From an uncultured Bacillota bacterium (GTDB lineage: Bacteria; Bacillota_I; Bacilli_A; RFN20; CAG-631), in the NCBI GenBank assembly GCA_902491575.1, contig CABUID010000006.1:1-64000 (forward strand): DNA of 64,000 nucleotides, in the 5' to 3' direction. The notes below the pieces were generated by a model. It was given only the letters and a program-made list of their open reading frames with translations, searched no databases and was not told the DNA's origin. The translations under genes and the position numbers were made by a program. Below, one piece after another: positions 33,541-43,350 of this stretch. The stretch's first letter is position 1. Every line of letters begins with the position of its first letter.

Positions 33541-35908
33541 TAAAATCACCTTCCATTTCTACATCATTTTCATCTAAATAAATAAAATCATCATGTGTGA
33601 CGAAACAACATTCTTTAAATTCACAAAATTTACAACTTTGATTTTTTCCATTTAATATTTTTGGATTAATATCAAATTCACATCGGTTAATTCCTTTAAT
33701 GGCTTCTTTGATTTTTTCTTCTACTAAATTTGCAATTTCATCCATTTCCTCACTTGTCAATACTTTTGCAAAGCGATAAAAAGATCCATCTTTATTTGTT
33801 TTCATGGATTTAATCATCGTTGAATTTTCATAATGTGGATCAAATAAAGATAAAATCGCTTTAGAAGCATTGCTATAACCTTGATAAGCAATCGTATCTT
33901 TCAAAGTTTGAAAATAATCTTGATCTGCTTTCCATTGTTTAGGTAATAATTTTTGTAAATAAAAGCCACAGACTTCAACATTTTTAAATTCATTTGTATG
34001 TTTTATTAAATATAAATATATCGGTAATTGTAAAGAAAGTCCGTATTTAACTTTATTAACATCTATTTCTGGATTGCTCGTTTTATAGTCAATAATTGCA
34101 ACGTAAGTTTTATCATCCTGAATAGTATAAAGTATTTTATCGATATATCCTTTAAATAAAATATTAAATGGTTCAGTATATTCTACAAAAACTTGTTTTT
34201 CTGTAAGGATTTGATTTAAAGCCGAATTTTTTAAATTCTCCTGATTAATTTGAATAATATCTTTCAACATTGACTTAAATTTATTCAAATAAAATAATGT
34301 AACCTTATCTTCAATATTTTTACATTGTTCTTCATAAACTTTTTCAAAATCAAAATCATTTTCTTTTGACAACTCCAATACTTTATGAAATACATTTCCA
34401 ATATCAATACTTCTCGATGAAATATCTTTATTTAAATCAAGTAAATTGGCTAAATAAAATTTAAAAGAGCAAGCAAAATAATTATTAATCGATGAGTAAG
34501 AAATTTTTTTCTTTTTTGCGAAAATAAGTTCTCTTATTTTTTCACTATTAAAAGGCAAAAAAGCATGATTATATTTTTTATAATCAATTTTATAAGTATT
34601 GGCGAGTATAGCTACTTCTTCATCATTTGTTTTTTGATAAATGGAATCATATTTTCGTGCTAGCAATAGTTTATCTGCTAAAACAGAATAAGAAATCGAA
34701 CTGTTTTTTATATACTTTTTGTCCACAACATCTTCTTCAATTAGAACAAATGATTTTGTAAAAGAAGAAAATGGTGATTTATCTTTATAAGAAAGTTGAA
34801 TATTTGCATTTTTCATTAATAAACGATGAAATTTTTCTTTTGATAAAAGATTTAAGTCGTCACTTGTATCTAAGTTTATTTCATCTTTTTCTTTATCATT
34901 TAAAAAATCTTCATCTTTAAAAGTGGAAGGGTAAATGCCTTGATTAACAGACATGACAAAAATATATTCATCTTCTTTTGTATTATAATGATCTAATTGA
35001 ATGATTTCAACGGCATTTTTTAGTAATTGTGTGGGTCTTGTTGTGTTTTTTAATAGATATTTAAATAGTTTTATCGATTCGTTAAAAGGCAAAAATAGGA
35101 TTTGTTCAATAAGCTTTAATAATAAACTATAAACATCTCTTTCATTTGGATAATTTAAAAGGAACTCTTTTAAAGCTTTATTATAATCTTGATTATTTTC
35201 ACATGATACGAGAAACTCCTTTATATATAATAAATCATACAAAGCAACATTTTCAGAAAGATTAACCGGTAGATGATACATTTCAAAATATCTTTTTAAA
35301 GTAAAAAAATAGTCTTGATTTACATTGGCAATTTTTATTTTATTGATATCCACATTTTTTTGTAATAATGAAGAAATCTCAATACATATTGCTTCCACTT
35401 CGTCTTCTAGTCTTTCGAAATGATAAATTGTTTTTACTCTTTTTTCACTTTCTTTAAAATCAATGATATGATATTCATGCTGCATCGCATTTAAGATTTG
35501 AAGCAATTCTTTGCTGATAACATCAAATCCATAGACTAAAATTTTTTTTCCTTCGAGTGAAGCTTTAAAAAACTTATTTTCTTTTAAAAGGTGATTTTGC
35601 ATTAATTCCTTTTTTATTGTCTGAATAGCTTCTAACTTCTTACTTTGATAAGTTTCTTTTTCATTTACAAAGTACATATTTTCTAGATATTGTATAGCAT
35701 TTTCAGGTTTAAAATGATAGTTTTTTACTAGATAATGAATGGCTTTCATATCATAGGAATAATACAAAGCCTCTTTCAATTGGACTTCATCCATAATTTT
35801 ATAATTATGAAAAAAAGATAAAGAAGATACTGTTTTAATCACTTTTTCTTTACAATTACGAGGAACTATTAACAATAAATCATCACATATATATTCCTTC
35901 AATTCCAT
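33530..35908 (-). CDS. addB: AddB (RexB) nuclease subunit, short form
   Basis: Partner of AddA. The C-terminal PD-(D/E)XK nuclease is visible as FKGYIDKILY ... VAIIDYKTSNPE, and the four Fe-S cysteines as one in YFACSFKFY and three in CKFCEFKECCF, the AddB/RexB signature. The N-terminal part is an inactivated helicase-like region with no Walker A, as in RexB. With 792 residues it is well short of the ~1160 of Bacillus AddB, the reduction lying in the helicase-like half. The start at 35908 has GAGGG upstream; the upstream ATGs in frame lack a ribosome binding site. Confidence 0.88.
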   Translation of the reverse strand: MELKEYICDDLLLIVPRNCKEKVIKTVSSLSFFHNYKIMDEVQLKEALYYSYDMKAIHYLVKNYHFKPENAIQYLENMYFVNEKETYQSKKLEAIQTIKKELMQNHLLKENKFFKASLEGKKILVYGFDVISKELLQILNAMQHEYHIIDFKESEKRVKTIYHFERLEDEVEAICIEISSLLQKNVDINKIKIANVNQDYFFTLKRYFEMYHLPVNLSENVALYDLLYIKEFLVSCENNQDYNKALKEFLLNYPNERDVYSLLLKLIEQILFLPFNESIKLFKYLLKNTTRPTQLLKNAVEIIQLDHYNTKEDEYIFVMSVNQGIYPSTFKDEDFLNDKEKDEINLDTSDDLNLLSKEKFHRLLMKNANIQLSYKDKSPFSSFTKSFVLIEEDVVDKKYIKNSSISYSVLADKLLLARKYDSIYQKTNDEEVAILANTYKIDYKKYNHAFLPFNSEKIRELIFAKKKKISYSSINNYFACSFKFYLANLLDLNKDISSRSIDIGNVFHKVLELSKENDFDFEKVYEEQCKNIEDKVTLFYLNKFKSMLKDIIQINQENLKNSALNQILTEKQVFVEYTEPFNILFKGYIDKILYTIQDDKTYVAIIDYKTSNPEIDVNKVKYGLSLQLPIYLYLIKHTNEFKNVEVCGFYLQKLLPKQWKADQDYFQTLKDTIAYQGYSNASKAILSLFDPHYENSTMIKSMKTNKDGSFYRFAKVLTSEEMDEIANLVEEKIKEAIKGINRCEFDINPKILNGKNQSCKFCEFKECCFVTHDDFIYLDENDVEMEGDFNGN

Positions 35909-35996
35909 TTTCTTACCCTCGTATTTCATTATAACATAAACCATGGAGCTTTATATAGTTTTTTCCAATAGATACCTGCATTTTCATAAAAAATTT

Positions 35997-36025
35997 ATGA
36001 CAACCTTAAGAAAATATGTTATAAT
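35997..36025 (+). promoter_or_regulatory. Promoter of the SNF2 helicase gene
   Basis: ATGACA (35997-36002), 17-base spacer, and an extended -10 (TGTTATAAT ending at 36025). A ribosome binding site AGAGGTGA follows at 36042-36049. Confidence 0.6.
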
Positions 36026-36054
36026 AAAGATTGACGCAATAAGAGGTGATGTAT

Positions 36055-39000
36055 ATGAACAAACTTGATCCAAAAGAAATTGTCAGAAATGCTATTGATG
36101 GATTAACTTATTCGAAAGCCTATGATTTATTTTTAAGTAAAAAGGTTACTCTTTCTTGCCATAGAAACGAATTAGAACAAGATGTATATGAGGGAATTGT
36201 GACGGGAAAATCGAACAAATCCTACCCTGTAACAGCCGTGATCGATATAAATGGGAAAGTGGTCAAGGCCTCTTGCCAATGTGATTATTACTTAACTTAT
36301 CCTGGTTATTGTAAACATATTTTAGCATTTTTATTACAAATTAATGAAATCACCAATAAAAAAGGAACAGATGCTCTAACATCTTTATTACAAATTTATA
36401 AGAAAAATGTTTCTTTAAACATTTCTTTAACACCTATTTTTTATTCTTATAAATATGAAGCAGGAATAGAATTTAAAATTGGTCGTGAAAACAAAAAATA
36501 TTTTGTTAAAAATATTCCAGAGTTATACGATAATATCAATAATAATTATTATTTCAAATATGGTAAAGACTTAGAATTCATGCATACTTTATCTGCTTTT
36601 GATTCACAAAGTAAAACCATTTTAGAAGATTTATCGGATTATTTAAATTTTTATTCCTCTGACTCAAAGAGTTATTTTGATGGAAAAAGGAAATGTAAAA
36701 TTCCTAAAATTGTCTTTAAGAAAATATTAGATATGTTTTTAGGCAAACAAATTGAATTTGTATTTGATGAAGCACATTTTGATTTAATTTATACGAATGA
36801 AACGCCACAAATTGAACTATTATTTGAAAATGATACATTATCTATCAAAGATCGAAATAGTATGAAATTATTTTCAATTGGTAGGAATCATTTTGTGATG
36901 AAAGATGATAAATTATACTGTATTGATAACACGATTCCTGCAGATTTGATTCCATTGATTAATGCTTTATATATTCGTCCTATTGAGTTTAATATAAAAC
37001 TATATAATGAATTTTTTACTTATATTTACCCAAAAGTAAAAGATTTAGTCACTATCATCAATAAAGAAGCTTTTGAAAAAGAAAATAATTGTTCTTTATT
37101 ACAAACAAATTGTTATCTTGATATTATTGATAATTGTTTATTTTTAAGGTATGAATATTTTTATGAAAATCTTCCTAGAGATGAGGCGATTAACCAAGGA
37201 ATTTTTCCTAATACTGCTATGGAAGAAAACTTTACCGAGCAACTCCAATATTTCAACTTTACAAAAACAACGAATAAAAATGAATATGTATTGGAAACCC
37301 TTGACTCTGCTTTAGAATTTATATTAACGGAACTCGATTCTTTAAAAGAAATTTCTACCGTTTACATTAGTGACACCATTAAAAATTTGAAGCCAATTAA
37401 AGCGACAGGAAGTCCTGTAGGTATACGTTATTCAAATAACTGGTTAGAACTTATTTTTAATGATTCTTTTTGCAATGTCGACGAACTTCAAGATGTCTTA
37501 TCTTCATTAAAAAAGAAAAAGAAATATCATTTATTAAAAAATGGTACTATTTTAAATTTACAAGAAAAATTTTTCCAGGATTTTGAAGAAATTGTGGATT
37601 CTGTTGGTCTTTCTAATCAAAAAATACAAAAGACAATGCAAATGTCTATTTTTAAAATTTTACAATTAGAACGATTTGTCGACCAAAAAGAAATTCCTTC
37701 TGAAGCCATAAAGTTTTTACATGATTTAAGAAATTATAAAAATATCAATTACCCAATCGATAAAGAACTTTCAAAAAGTTTGCGTGATTATCAAAAAGAA
37801 GGTGACCGTTGGTTATTTAATCTTACTTATTATCGTCTTAGTGGTATATTAGCCGATGATATGGGATTAGGGAAAACACTTGAAATTATTACACTTTTAA
37901 AATCTGTTCGTACAAAGAATCCCAATATGATTGTAGCTCCCGCTTCTTTAACTTATAACTGGTATAATGAATTTCAAAAATGGACTCCTAATTTAAACAT
38001 TTTGTTAATTACCGGAAATGGTCCGACACGTGAAAAATTAATCCGTCAAATTCAACCAGGACAAATTATTATCACTTCCTATGATTATTTAAAAAGAGAT
38101 TTAGATATTTATAAAAAAATGAGTTTTCATTTCATGATTGTTGATGAAGCACAAGCTATTAAAAACTATCAAACCAAAAACGCTGAAGCAGTAAAAGAAA
38201 TAAAATGCGTAAGTCGCTTTGCTATTACTGGTACTCCAATTGAAAATTCATTAGCGGATTTATGGTCTATTTTTGATTTTTGTTTGCCAGGTTATTTAAA
38301 ATCTTATGAAAATTTTAAAAATGAATTTGAAATTAATATCATTAAAAATCATGATTTAGAAGCTCTTGAACGTTTAAATCATCAAATTGCTCCATTCATT
38401 TTAAGAAGAACAAAAAGCGAAGTATTACGTGAACTACCCGCCAAATTCGAACAAATTATTTATTCACCAATGTCTGAAGAGCAAGAAAATGTTTATAATG
38501 CAACTTTATTACAAGCACGTGATAAAATCATACAATCGAATGCAGAAAATAAAATGTATATTTTTTCTATGCTAACACGTTTAAGACAAATTTGTTGTCA
38601 TCCTAAACTTTACATCGAAAATTATGCAGGAGATAGCGCAAAACTAAATTTAACAAAAAATATAATTTATGATGCTATTCACTCGAATCATCGTCTCTTA
38701 ATTTTTTCACAATTTACTTCTATGTTAGATATTTTAGATGAAATGCTTGTTAATGAAGAAATCCAACATTTTAAATTGACGGGTACTACACCAAGTGATG
38801 AACGTTTTCGTTTGGTGGATGAATTTAATAAAAATGAAAATATAAAAGTATTTTTAATTTCTTTGAAAGCAGGTGGAACAGGCTTGAATCTTACAGGAGC
38901 AGATACAGTTATTCATTATGACCCTTGGTGGAATTTCTCAGCTGAAAATCAAGCTTCTGACCGTGTTCACCGTATCGGCCAAAAAAATAATGTTCAAATT

Positions 39001-39162
39001 ATTAAGATGATAACCAAAGACTCCATTGAAGAAAAAATTCTTAATCTGCAAAATAAAAAGAAAGAATTATTTGACAAAGTCGTTAGTGAAGAAAACAATA
39101 TTCTTTCAAAACTTACGAATGAAGAACTATTATCTTTATTTAATATTCCTGAAAAAAAATAA
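36055..39162 (+). CDS. SNF2/SWI2-family helicase with N-terminal SWIM zinc finger
   Basis: A DNA translocase of 1035 residues. The N-terminal SWIM finger is Cys74-x-Cys76-x9-Cys86-x-His88 (CQCDYYLTYPGYCKH). A long helical and beta middle region follows; the ATPase motor has motif I DDMGLGKT (601-608), the DEAQ box at 697-700, ITGTPIENS, and motif VI HRIGQ. Bacterial SWIM-SNF2 proteins are widespread in Firmicutes; their cellular role is not settled. The start at 36055 is chosen because AGAGGTGA lies five bases upstream. Monocistronic. Confidence 0.93.
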   Translation: MNKLDPKEIVRNAIDGLTYSKAYDLFLSKKVTLSCHRNELEQDVYEGIVTGKSNKSYPVTAVIDINGKVVKASCQCDYYLTYPGYCKHILAFLLQINEITNKKGTDALTSLLQIYKKNVSLNISLTPIFYSYKYEAGIEFKIGRENKKYFVKNIPELYDNINNNYYFKYGKDLEFMHTLSAFDSQSKTILEDLSDYLNFYSSDSKSYFDGKRKCKIPKIVFKKILDMFLGKQIEFVFDEAHFDLIYTNETPQIELLFENDTLSIKDRNSMKLFSIGRNHFVMKDDKLYCIDNTIPADLIPLINALYIRPIEFNIKLYNEFFTYIYPKVKDLVTIINKEAFEKENNCSLLQTNCYLDIIDNCLFLRYEYFYENLPRDEAINQGIFPNTAMEENFTEQLQYFNFTKTTNKNEYVLETLDSALEFILTELDSLKEISTVYISDTIKNLKPIKATGSPVGIRYSNNWLELIFNDSFCNVDELQDVLSSLKKKKKYHLLKNGTILNLQEKFFQDFEEIVDSVGLSNQKIQKTMQMSIFKILQLERFVDQKEIPSEAIKFLHDLRNYKNINYPIDKELSKSLRDYQKEGDRWLFNLTYYRLSGILADDMGLGKTLEIITLLKSVRTKNPNMIVAPASLTYNWYNEFQKWTPNLNILLITGNGPTREKLIRQIQPGQIIITSYDYLKRDLDIYKKMSFHFMIVDEAQAIKNYQTKNAEAVKEIKCVSRFAITGTPIENSLADLWSIFDFCLPGYLKSYENFKNEFEINIIKNHDLEALERLNHQIAPFILRRTKSEVLRELPAKFEQIIYSPMSEEQENVYNATLLQARDKIIQSNAENKMYIFSMLTRLRQICCHPKLYIENYAGDSAKLNLTKNIIYDAIHSNHRLLIFSQFTSMLDILDEMLVNEEIQHFKLTGTTPSDERFRLVDEFNKNENIKVFLISLKAGGTGLNLTGADTVIHYDPWWNFSAENQASDRVHRIGQKNNVQIIKMITKDSIEEKILNLQNKKKELFDKVVSEENNILSKLTNEELLSLFNIPEKK

Positions 39163-39166
39163 TTTT

Positions 39167-39175
39167 TTATCCACA
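39167..39175 (+). other. Isolated perfect DnaA box
   Basis: TTATCCACA matches the DnaA-box consensus exactly. It lies between the SNF2 gene stop and its terminator hairpin, 18 kb from the origin. Such a 9-mer can occur by chance in DNA of this composition. Confidence 0.35.
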
Positions 39176-39176
39176 T

Positions 39177-39215
39177 AAAAAGGAATGAATTTTGTTACAA
39201 TTCATTCCTTTTTTT
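39177..39215. terminator. Terminator between convergent SNF2 and ABC permease genes
   Basis: AAAAAGGAATGAAT (39177-39190) pairs with ATTCATTCCTTTTT (39200-39213) around a 9-base loop, a long perfect stem usable in both directions. Confidence 0.88.
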
Positions 39216-39225
39216 ATTTATTTAA

Positions 39226-40050
39226 TTATTTTATATCTTTTTTCTTAAAAATCAAAATCGATAACGTTATGAATAAACCAGAAAAAAGAACGGGAGGAAA
39301 GAGAATTTTCATCACTTGTTGATTTGTATAGGTTGTTCCTTTTCCAATAACATAAGCTAAATTATTATAAATATTTGTATCAATTAAAAAATTCAAAAAG
39401 TCAACGAGTCCTTTTTTACTTTCATTGGTTTCTATAATACTTACATAAACTTCGAATACTAAAGGTAATGAACTTAATAAAATACATACTGCAACAAAAC
39501 AAACAATTGCTGTTCCTGAATTTTTCATAAATACACAAAAAAATGAAACTAAAGCGGCAATAAATACATAATTAATAATAACAAACATTAACGATTCCAA
39601 AAAATAAAGAAATTCCGAATTAGCTGTTGTTGCATCGGTATATTTGAAAAACATTAACGATATCAATAAAGATAATAAAGCTTGAATTAAAATAACACCA
39701 AAAATAATAATAAAACTGGATAAAAAGATAGATAAAAATATCTTTAAACGTGAATTACCACATATTATTTTATTTCGTATAGTTCCATGTGAAAAATCTT
39801 TAAAAATAATAATCGTCACGAAAATAGGTAGCAAAAGGCCAAAATTATTTGTCGCAGAAAAAGAATTAAAAAACAAATATTTTGCCGTTACTATAAAAAA
39901 CTCTATTTCTCCATCAATATTAATATTATCAGCCAAAAGCTTATTGAGTAAAGGTGTAAAAACAGCCATAACTGCACCAATAATACAAATGATTAGAAAT
40001 AATTTATCTTTTATAATCCTTTTCAAATCTGTTTTCAATAAGTTACCCAT
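39226..40050 (-). CDS. ABC-2 type exporter permease
   Basis: A 274-residue membrane protein with about six hydrophobic helices, beginning with the cytoplasmic MGNLLKTDLKRIIKDK element typical of ABC-2 permeases and with the conserved HGTIRNKIICG loop between the second and third helices. It overlaps its ATPase gene by eight bases. Such pairs export or confer immunity to peptide antibiotics such as bacitracin or lantibiotics, or move lipids; the substrate cannot be told here. No two-component system is adjacent. Confidence 0.85.
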   Translation of the reverse strand: MGNLLKTDLKRIIKDKLFLIICIIGAVMAVFTPLLNKLLADNINIDGEIEFFIVTAKYLFFNSFSATNNFGLLLPIFVTIIIFKDFSHGTIRNKIICGNSRLKIFLSIFLSSFIIIFGVILIQALLSLLISLMFFKYTDATTANSEFLYFLESLMFVIINYVFIAALVSFFCVFMKNSGTAIVCFVAVCILLSSLPLVFEVYVSIIETNESKKGLVDFLNFLIDTNIYNNLAYVIGKGTTYTNQQVMKILFPPVLFSGLFITLSILIFKKKDIK

Positions 40051-40966
40051 TATGTTTTCCTCCTATAAGAGTTAAATAATAATCTTCAATATTTGTTTCA
40101 TTACGTGTTATACTTTCTATTTTTAAATTAGCTTGAACAATATCAAAAACAATAGGATTCAAATCACAATCACCATATATTTGAACACCATTATTGATCA
40201 TCACAAAGTCTTCCTCTTTATGATACTTTAAAACAATTTCTTTTAAATGTTCTACATTATCCACTTTAATAGAAATACTATTTCTACATTCCTTTTTTAA
40301 GTCCTCACAAGTAATTTCTTTTAAAATATGTCCTTTAGAAATAATACCATATTTTGTAGCCACTAATGAAAGTTCTGTTAAAATATGAGAGGAAATTAAA
40401 AATGTTATTCTTTTTTCTTGATTCAAACGAATAATTAATTCTCTGATTTCAACAATCCCTGCTGGATCTAAACCATTCATTGGTTCATCCAATATGATAA
40501 ACTCCGGTTCGGATAAAAGAGCCATTGCTATTCCTAAACGTTGTCTCATTCCCAAGGAAAAATCTCCAGCTTTTTTATGATTATTTAAAAGTTGACTTAA
40601 TCCTACTTCCTCTAAAACCTCTTTGATTTTCTCTTCATTATTCTTACCGACTATTTGTCCTTGCATTTTTAAATTATCGTAAGCCGAAAAATTCAAATAA
40701 ATAGAAGGGGTTTCAACAATCGCACCTATTTTATTTCTAGTTTGGATGATATCTTCATTTTCGCTTGAAACTCCAAACAATTCATAACTACCTGATGTAG
40801 GGAAAATAAGGCCTGTTATCAAACGGATAATAGTTGTTTTTCCCGAACCATTTTCACCAACAAATCCATAAATATCTCCTTTGGCAATATTCATATTTAC
40901 ATCTTTTAAAGCATATTGCCCTTTATAAACTTTCGTTAAATTATGGGTTTTTAATATATAATCCAT
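40043..40966 (-). CDS. ABC transporter ATP-binding protein (BcrA-like)
   Basis: The nucleotide-binding subunit of the exporter. Walker A is VGENGSGKTT near residue 36-45; the Q loop is EPTPSI-like (IVETPSIYLNF), the signature is FSLGMRQRLGIAM, and Walker B FIILDEPMNG. The ~90 C-terminal residues form the regulatory domain seen in BcrA/YxlF-type proteins. Located upstream of and overlapping the permease gene, with the promoter presumably in 40970-41080. Confidence 0.92.
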   Translation of the reverse strand: MDYILKTHNLTKVYKGQYALKDVNMNIAKGDIYGFVGENGSGKTTIIRLITGLIFPTSGSYELFGVSSENEDIIQTRNKIGAIVETPSIYLNFSAYDNLKMQGQIVGKNNEEKIKEVLEEVGLSQLLNNHKKAGDFSLGMRQRLGIAMALLSEPEFIILDEPMNGLDPAGIVEIRELIIRLNQEKRITFLISSHILTELSLVATKYGIISKGHILKEITCEDLKKECRNSISIKVDNVEHLKEIVLKYHKEEDFVMINNGVQIYGDCDLNPIVFDIVQANLKIESITRNETNIEDYYLTLIGGKHNG

Positions 40967-41083
40967 ATGTTTTCTTTCCTTTCCAAAGTAATTTCTTTTT
41001 TATTTTACCACAAATATTATTCTATTTATATAAATAAAGAAAAAATAAACATTTCTTTAATCACAATTAAAACTTTTTTTAAC

Positions 41084-41164
41084 AAAAAAAAGATATAAAT
41101 TATATATTAACATTCTCATTTTTTATCTATCTTAAGAAAGTTATTGTATCCTTATATCTTTTTT
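41084..41164 (-). terminator. Possible long-loop terminator after the GH31 gene
   Basis: AAAAAAAGATATAA (from 41085) is complementary to TTATATCTTTTTT (41152-41164), separated by about 53 bases. The long loop makes this tentative. The rest of the 215-base gap between the ABC pair and GH31 is AT-rich, with no visible gene. Confidence 0.35.
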
Positions 41165-41181
41165 ATTTTTATTAACTAACT

Positions 41182-42720
41182 TTATGAATCTATTTTAACA
41201 AAATAAGGTAATCTTTCAATAGGAACATCAATTTCAATGATTTGATTGCCTAAATATTCTTTATTTGTATCATCAAGCCATCTTCCCTTTGGTAAAATTA
41301 CTTTTCGACGATATGTGTTTTTCATTACCACTGGGGCAACTAAATATTTATCTCCTAACATGAATTCATCTTTTACACATTCATATCCATCTTCTGGAAA
41401 TTCAAAAGCTAAACTTCTTATGATTGGAGATCCATCTTGACTTGCCTTTAAAACAAGTTGTTGAATATACTGATTTAATTTTAAATGAAGATCACAACAC
41501 TTTTTGACAATAGCTAAGTTTTCTTTAGACAAGGCCACCCATGGAGCTAAAGAAAATTGCATCATCGGGAAAAACGTTGCCACTTGAGCATAACGTACAA
41601 ATAATTCTTGGTCAATACTTTGATAATTATTGGCAATAAAATCGCCAACTAAACCTCCTCCAATCATATCCGGACAACAATAAATATAACCAAGTAAAGA
41701 CATTACAATTCCATTTGGAATAAGCGTATTGATTCCTCTTTCGTTCCAAGAATGTTTCTTATCTGTTAAACGTTGCGCTAATCCTTTCCCTTGCATATTA
41801 AAACAAGCTCTCATTTCATTTAAGGAGTATTTTGTTGCAAATTCTGAATAAAGTCTTGATTGATGTACTCTGGCTATGTCTTGGTAAAAGCGACCACCCT
41901 CTGGGTAAAATTCATCGTCTGATCCATCAAATTTAAAACCATCTATTCCATATTCATTCTGCAAATAATCACATTGCTCTGTTAACCATTGCTTTGCTTG
42001 AGGGGTTGTTAAATCCAACACTGCACTATAACCATCCCACCAGTTCATGATTTTCACATTACTGTTTTCTTTTTCTTTATAAAATATACCTTTTGGCTCA
42101 TTTTCTCGAAAAATAAAACTATCTGGTGAAACGCAAGGAACTAGCCATAACATAACTTTAAAGCCTAAAGAATGCAATTCCTCTATCATTTTTTTAGGAT
42201 TTGGAAAATGACGTGCATTAAATTCCCATACACCATAATCTTCTTGCCAACCATCATCAATCATTAAAATACCGGGTTGAAATCCATTTTCAATAATCGA
42301 ATGAGCATATTTTAAAACTTTTTCTTGAGTTGGTTTCCAATTCATTTCAATCCAAGTATTATATTGCGGCAATGAAAACATGTCCATTAAAGGTGTATGA
42401 TGATCTAAATGAAAATATCTTTGTACACAATCATAATAAGCTTCTTTAAGATTTTTTGTTTGATCATGTATGGTTAATGGATAAAGACTATCCACAATTA
42501 AGACTTTATTTTTTATTTGGTAACAAATTGGCTCATTACTATAAAAATAACGACCTTTTGAGGATATGAAAAAAGAGGTGACCTGATTGCCGTAATGTGA
42601 TTGATTTAAGTCGGTTAAAGGATAATCCTCTTCATAAGGCATACAAACACCATGGTCAACGACTCCTCCCCACCAGTATTCATTATCTAAAAAAACAATT
42701 TCTTGGTGATATTTATACAT
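41182..42720 (-). CDS. GH31 family alpha-glycosidase, compact form
   Basis: A 512-residue retaining glycosidase with a TIM barrel typical of GH31. The barrel begins near GILMIDDGWQEDYGVW and shows GFKVMLWLVPCVSP, and the nucleophile Asp is in GFKFDGSDDEF. A short N-terminal beta domain and a C-terminal domain ending ERLPYFVK complete it; at 512 residues it is shorter than most GH31 enzymes (over 600). No signal peptide is seen, so it is cytoplasmic. The substrate, perhaps an alpha-glucoside or alpha-galactoside, is not determined. A terminator separates it from the upstream PduL gene, though read-through is possible. Confidence 0.83.
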   Translation of the reverse strand: MYKYHQEIVFLDNEYWWGGVVDHGVCMPYEEDYPLTDLNQSHYGNQVTSFFISSKGRYFYSNEPICYQIKNKVLIVDSLYPLTIHDQTKNLKEAYYDCVQRYFHLDHHTPLMDMFSLPQYNTWIEMNWKPTQEKVLKYAHSIIENGFQPGILMIDDGWQEDYGVWEFNARHFPNPKKMIEELHSLGFKVMLWLVPCVSPDSFIFRENEPKGIFYKEKENSNVKIMNWWDGYSAVLDLTTPQAKQWLTEQCDYLQNEYGIDGFKFDGSDDEFYPEGGRFYQDIARVHQSRLYSEFATKYSLNEMRACFNMQGKGLAQRLTDKKHSWNERGINTLIPNGIVMSLLGYIYCCPDMIGGGLVGDFIANNYQSIDQELFVRYAQVATFFPMMQFSLAPWVALSKENLAIVKKCCDLHLKLNQYIQQLVLKASQDGSPIIRSLAFEFPEDGYECVKDEFMLGDKYLVAPVVMKNTYRRKVILPKGRWLDDTNKEYLGNQIIEIDVPIERLPYFVKIDS

Positions 42721-42734
42721 ATTTTTTCCCTTTC

Positions 42735-42758
42735 AAAAAAAATGCTCTAAAGCATTTT
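42735..42758 (-). terminator. Terminator after the PduL gene
   Basis: On the minus strand AAAATGCT, a 4-base loop TTAG, and AGCATTTT form an 8-bp stem followed by T. It lies in the 37-base gap before the GH31 gene and may reduce expression of the latter. Confidence 0.7.
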
Positions 42759-43330
42759 TATTTTATAATTTCTCCATATTGTTCTTTGCCACACATTGCA
42801 GCATTGGATTCATCTGTATCAATGTGCATTGCTAAACTATATGTATTGGATACTCGAACAACTACATCATCAAAAATAAGTGAACGACCATCTGTATTTA
42901 ATTTTACTTTAACAATTTGACCATTTGTTACATTTAGTTCTTTAGCATCCTTTTCTGTAGCATGAATATGTCTTTTTGCAACAATAACGCCCTCTTTGAT
43001 TTCTACTTGTCCTTTAGGGCCAACTAATGTACATCCTGGTGTATTGGCTACATCACCGGATTCTTTTACTACTCCTATAATCCCAATAGATCTTGCATCT
43101 GTCATTGATAATTCAACTTGATTCGCTTTTCTAAATGGTCCTAAAATAGATACGTTAGCTAGTTCTTTTTTTGGACCTACCACTGTAACTCTTTCTTCAC
43201 AAGCATATTGTCCTGGTTGAGAAAGCATTTTTTTAACATGTAACTTTGCCTCATCACCAAATAATACTTTAAAGGTTTCCTCTGTAAGGTGTACATGTCT
43301 TGCAGATGTTTCAACTAAAAATTTACTCAT
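42758..43330 (-). CDS. pduL: Phosphate propanoyltransferase/acetyltransferase PduL
   Basis: PduL-type phosphotransacylase converting acyl-CoA and phosphate into acyl phosphate and CoA. At 190 residues it consists of just the two beta-barrel PduL domains. Zinc-binding His candidates are His12 and His14 (ARHVHL), His121 and His123 (AKRHIHA), and His169 (AMHIDTDE). There is no N-terminal encapsulation peptide, and no microcompartment shell gene is nearby, so it is expected to be a free cytosolic Pta replacing the usual enzyme in acetate formation (inference). Confidence 0.92.
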   Translation of the reverse strand: MSKFLVETSARHVHLTEETFKVLFGDEAKLHVKKMLSQPGQYACEERVTVVGPKKELANVSILGPFRKANQVELSMTDARSIGIIGVVKESGDVANTPGCTLVGPKGQVEIKEGVIVAKRHIHATEKDAKELNVTNGQIVKVKLNTDGRSLIFDDVVVRVSNTYSLAMHIDTDESNAAMCGKEQYGEIIK

Positions 43331-43350
43331 TTTATTATTCTCCTTTTATC

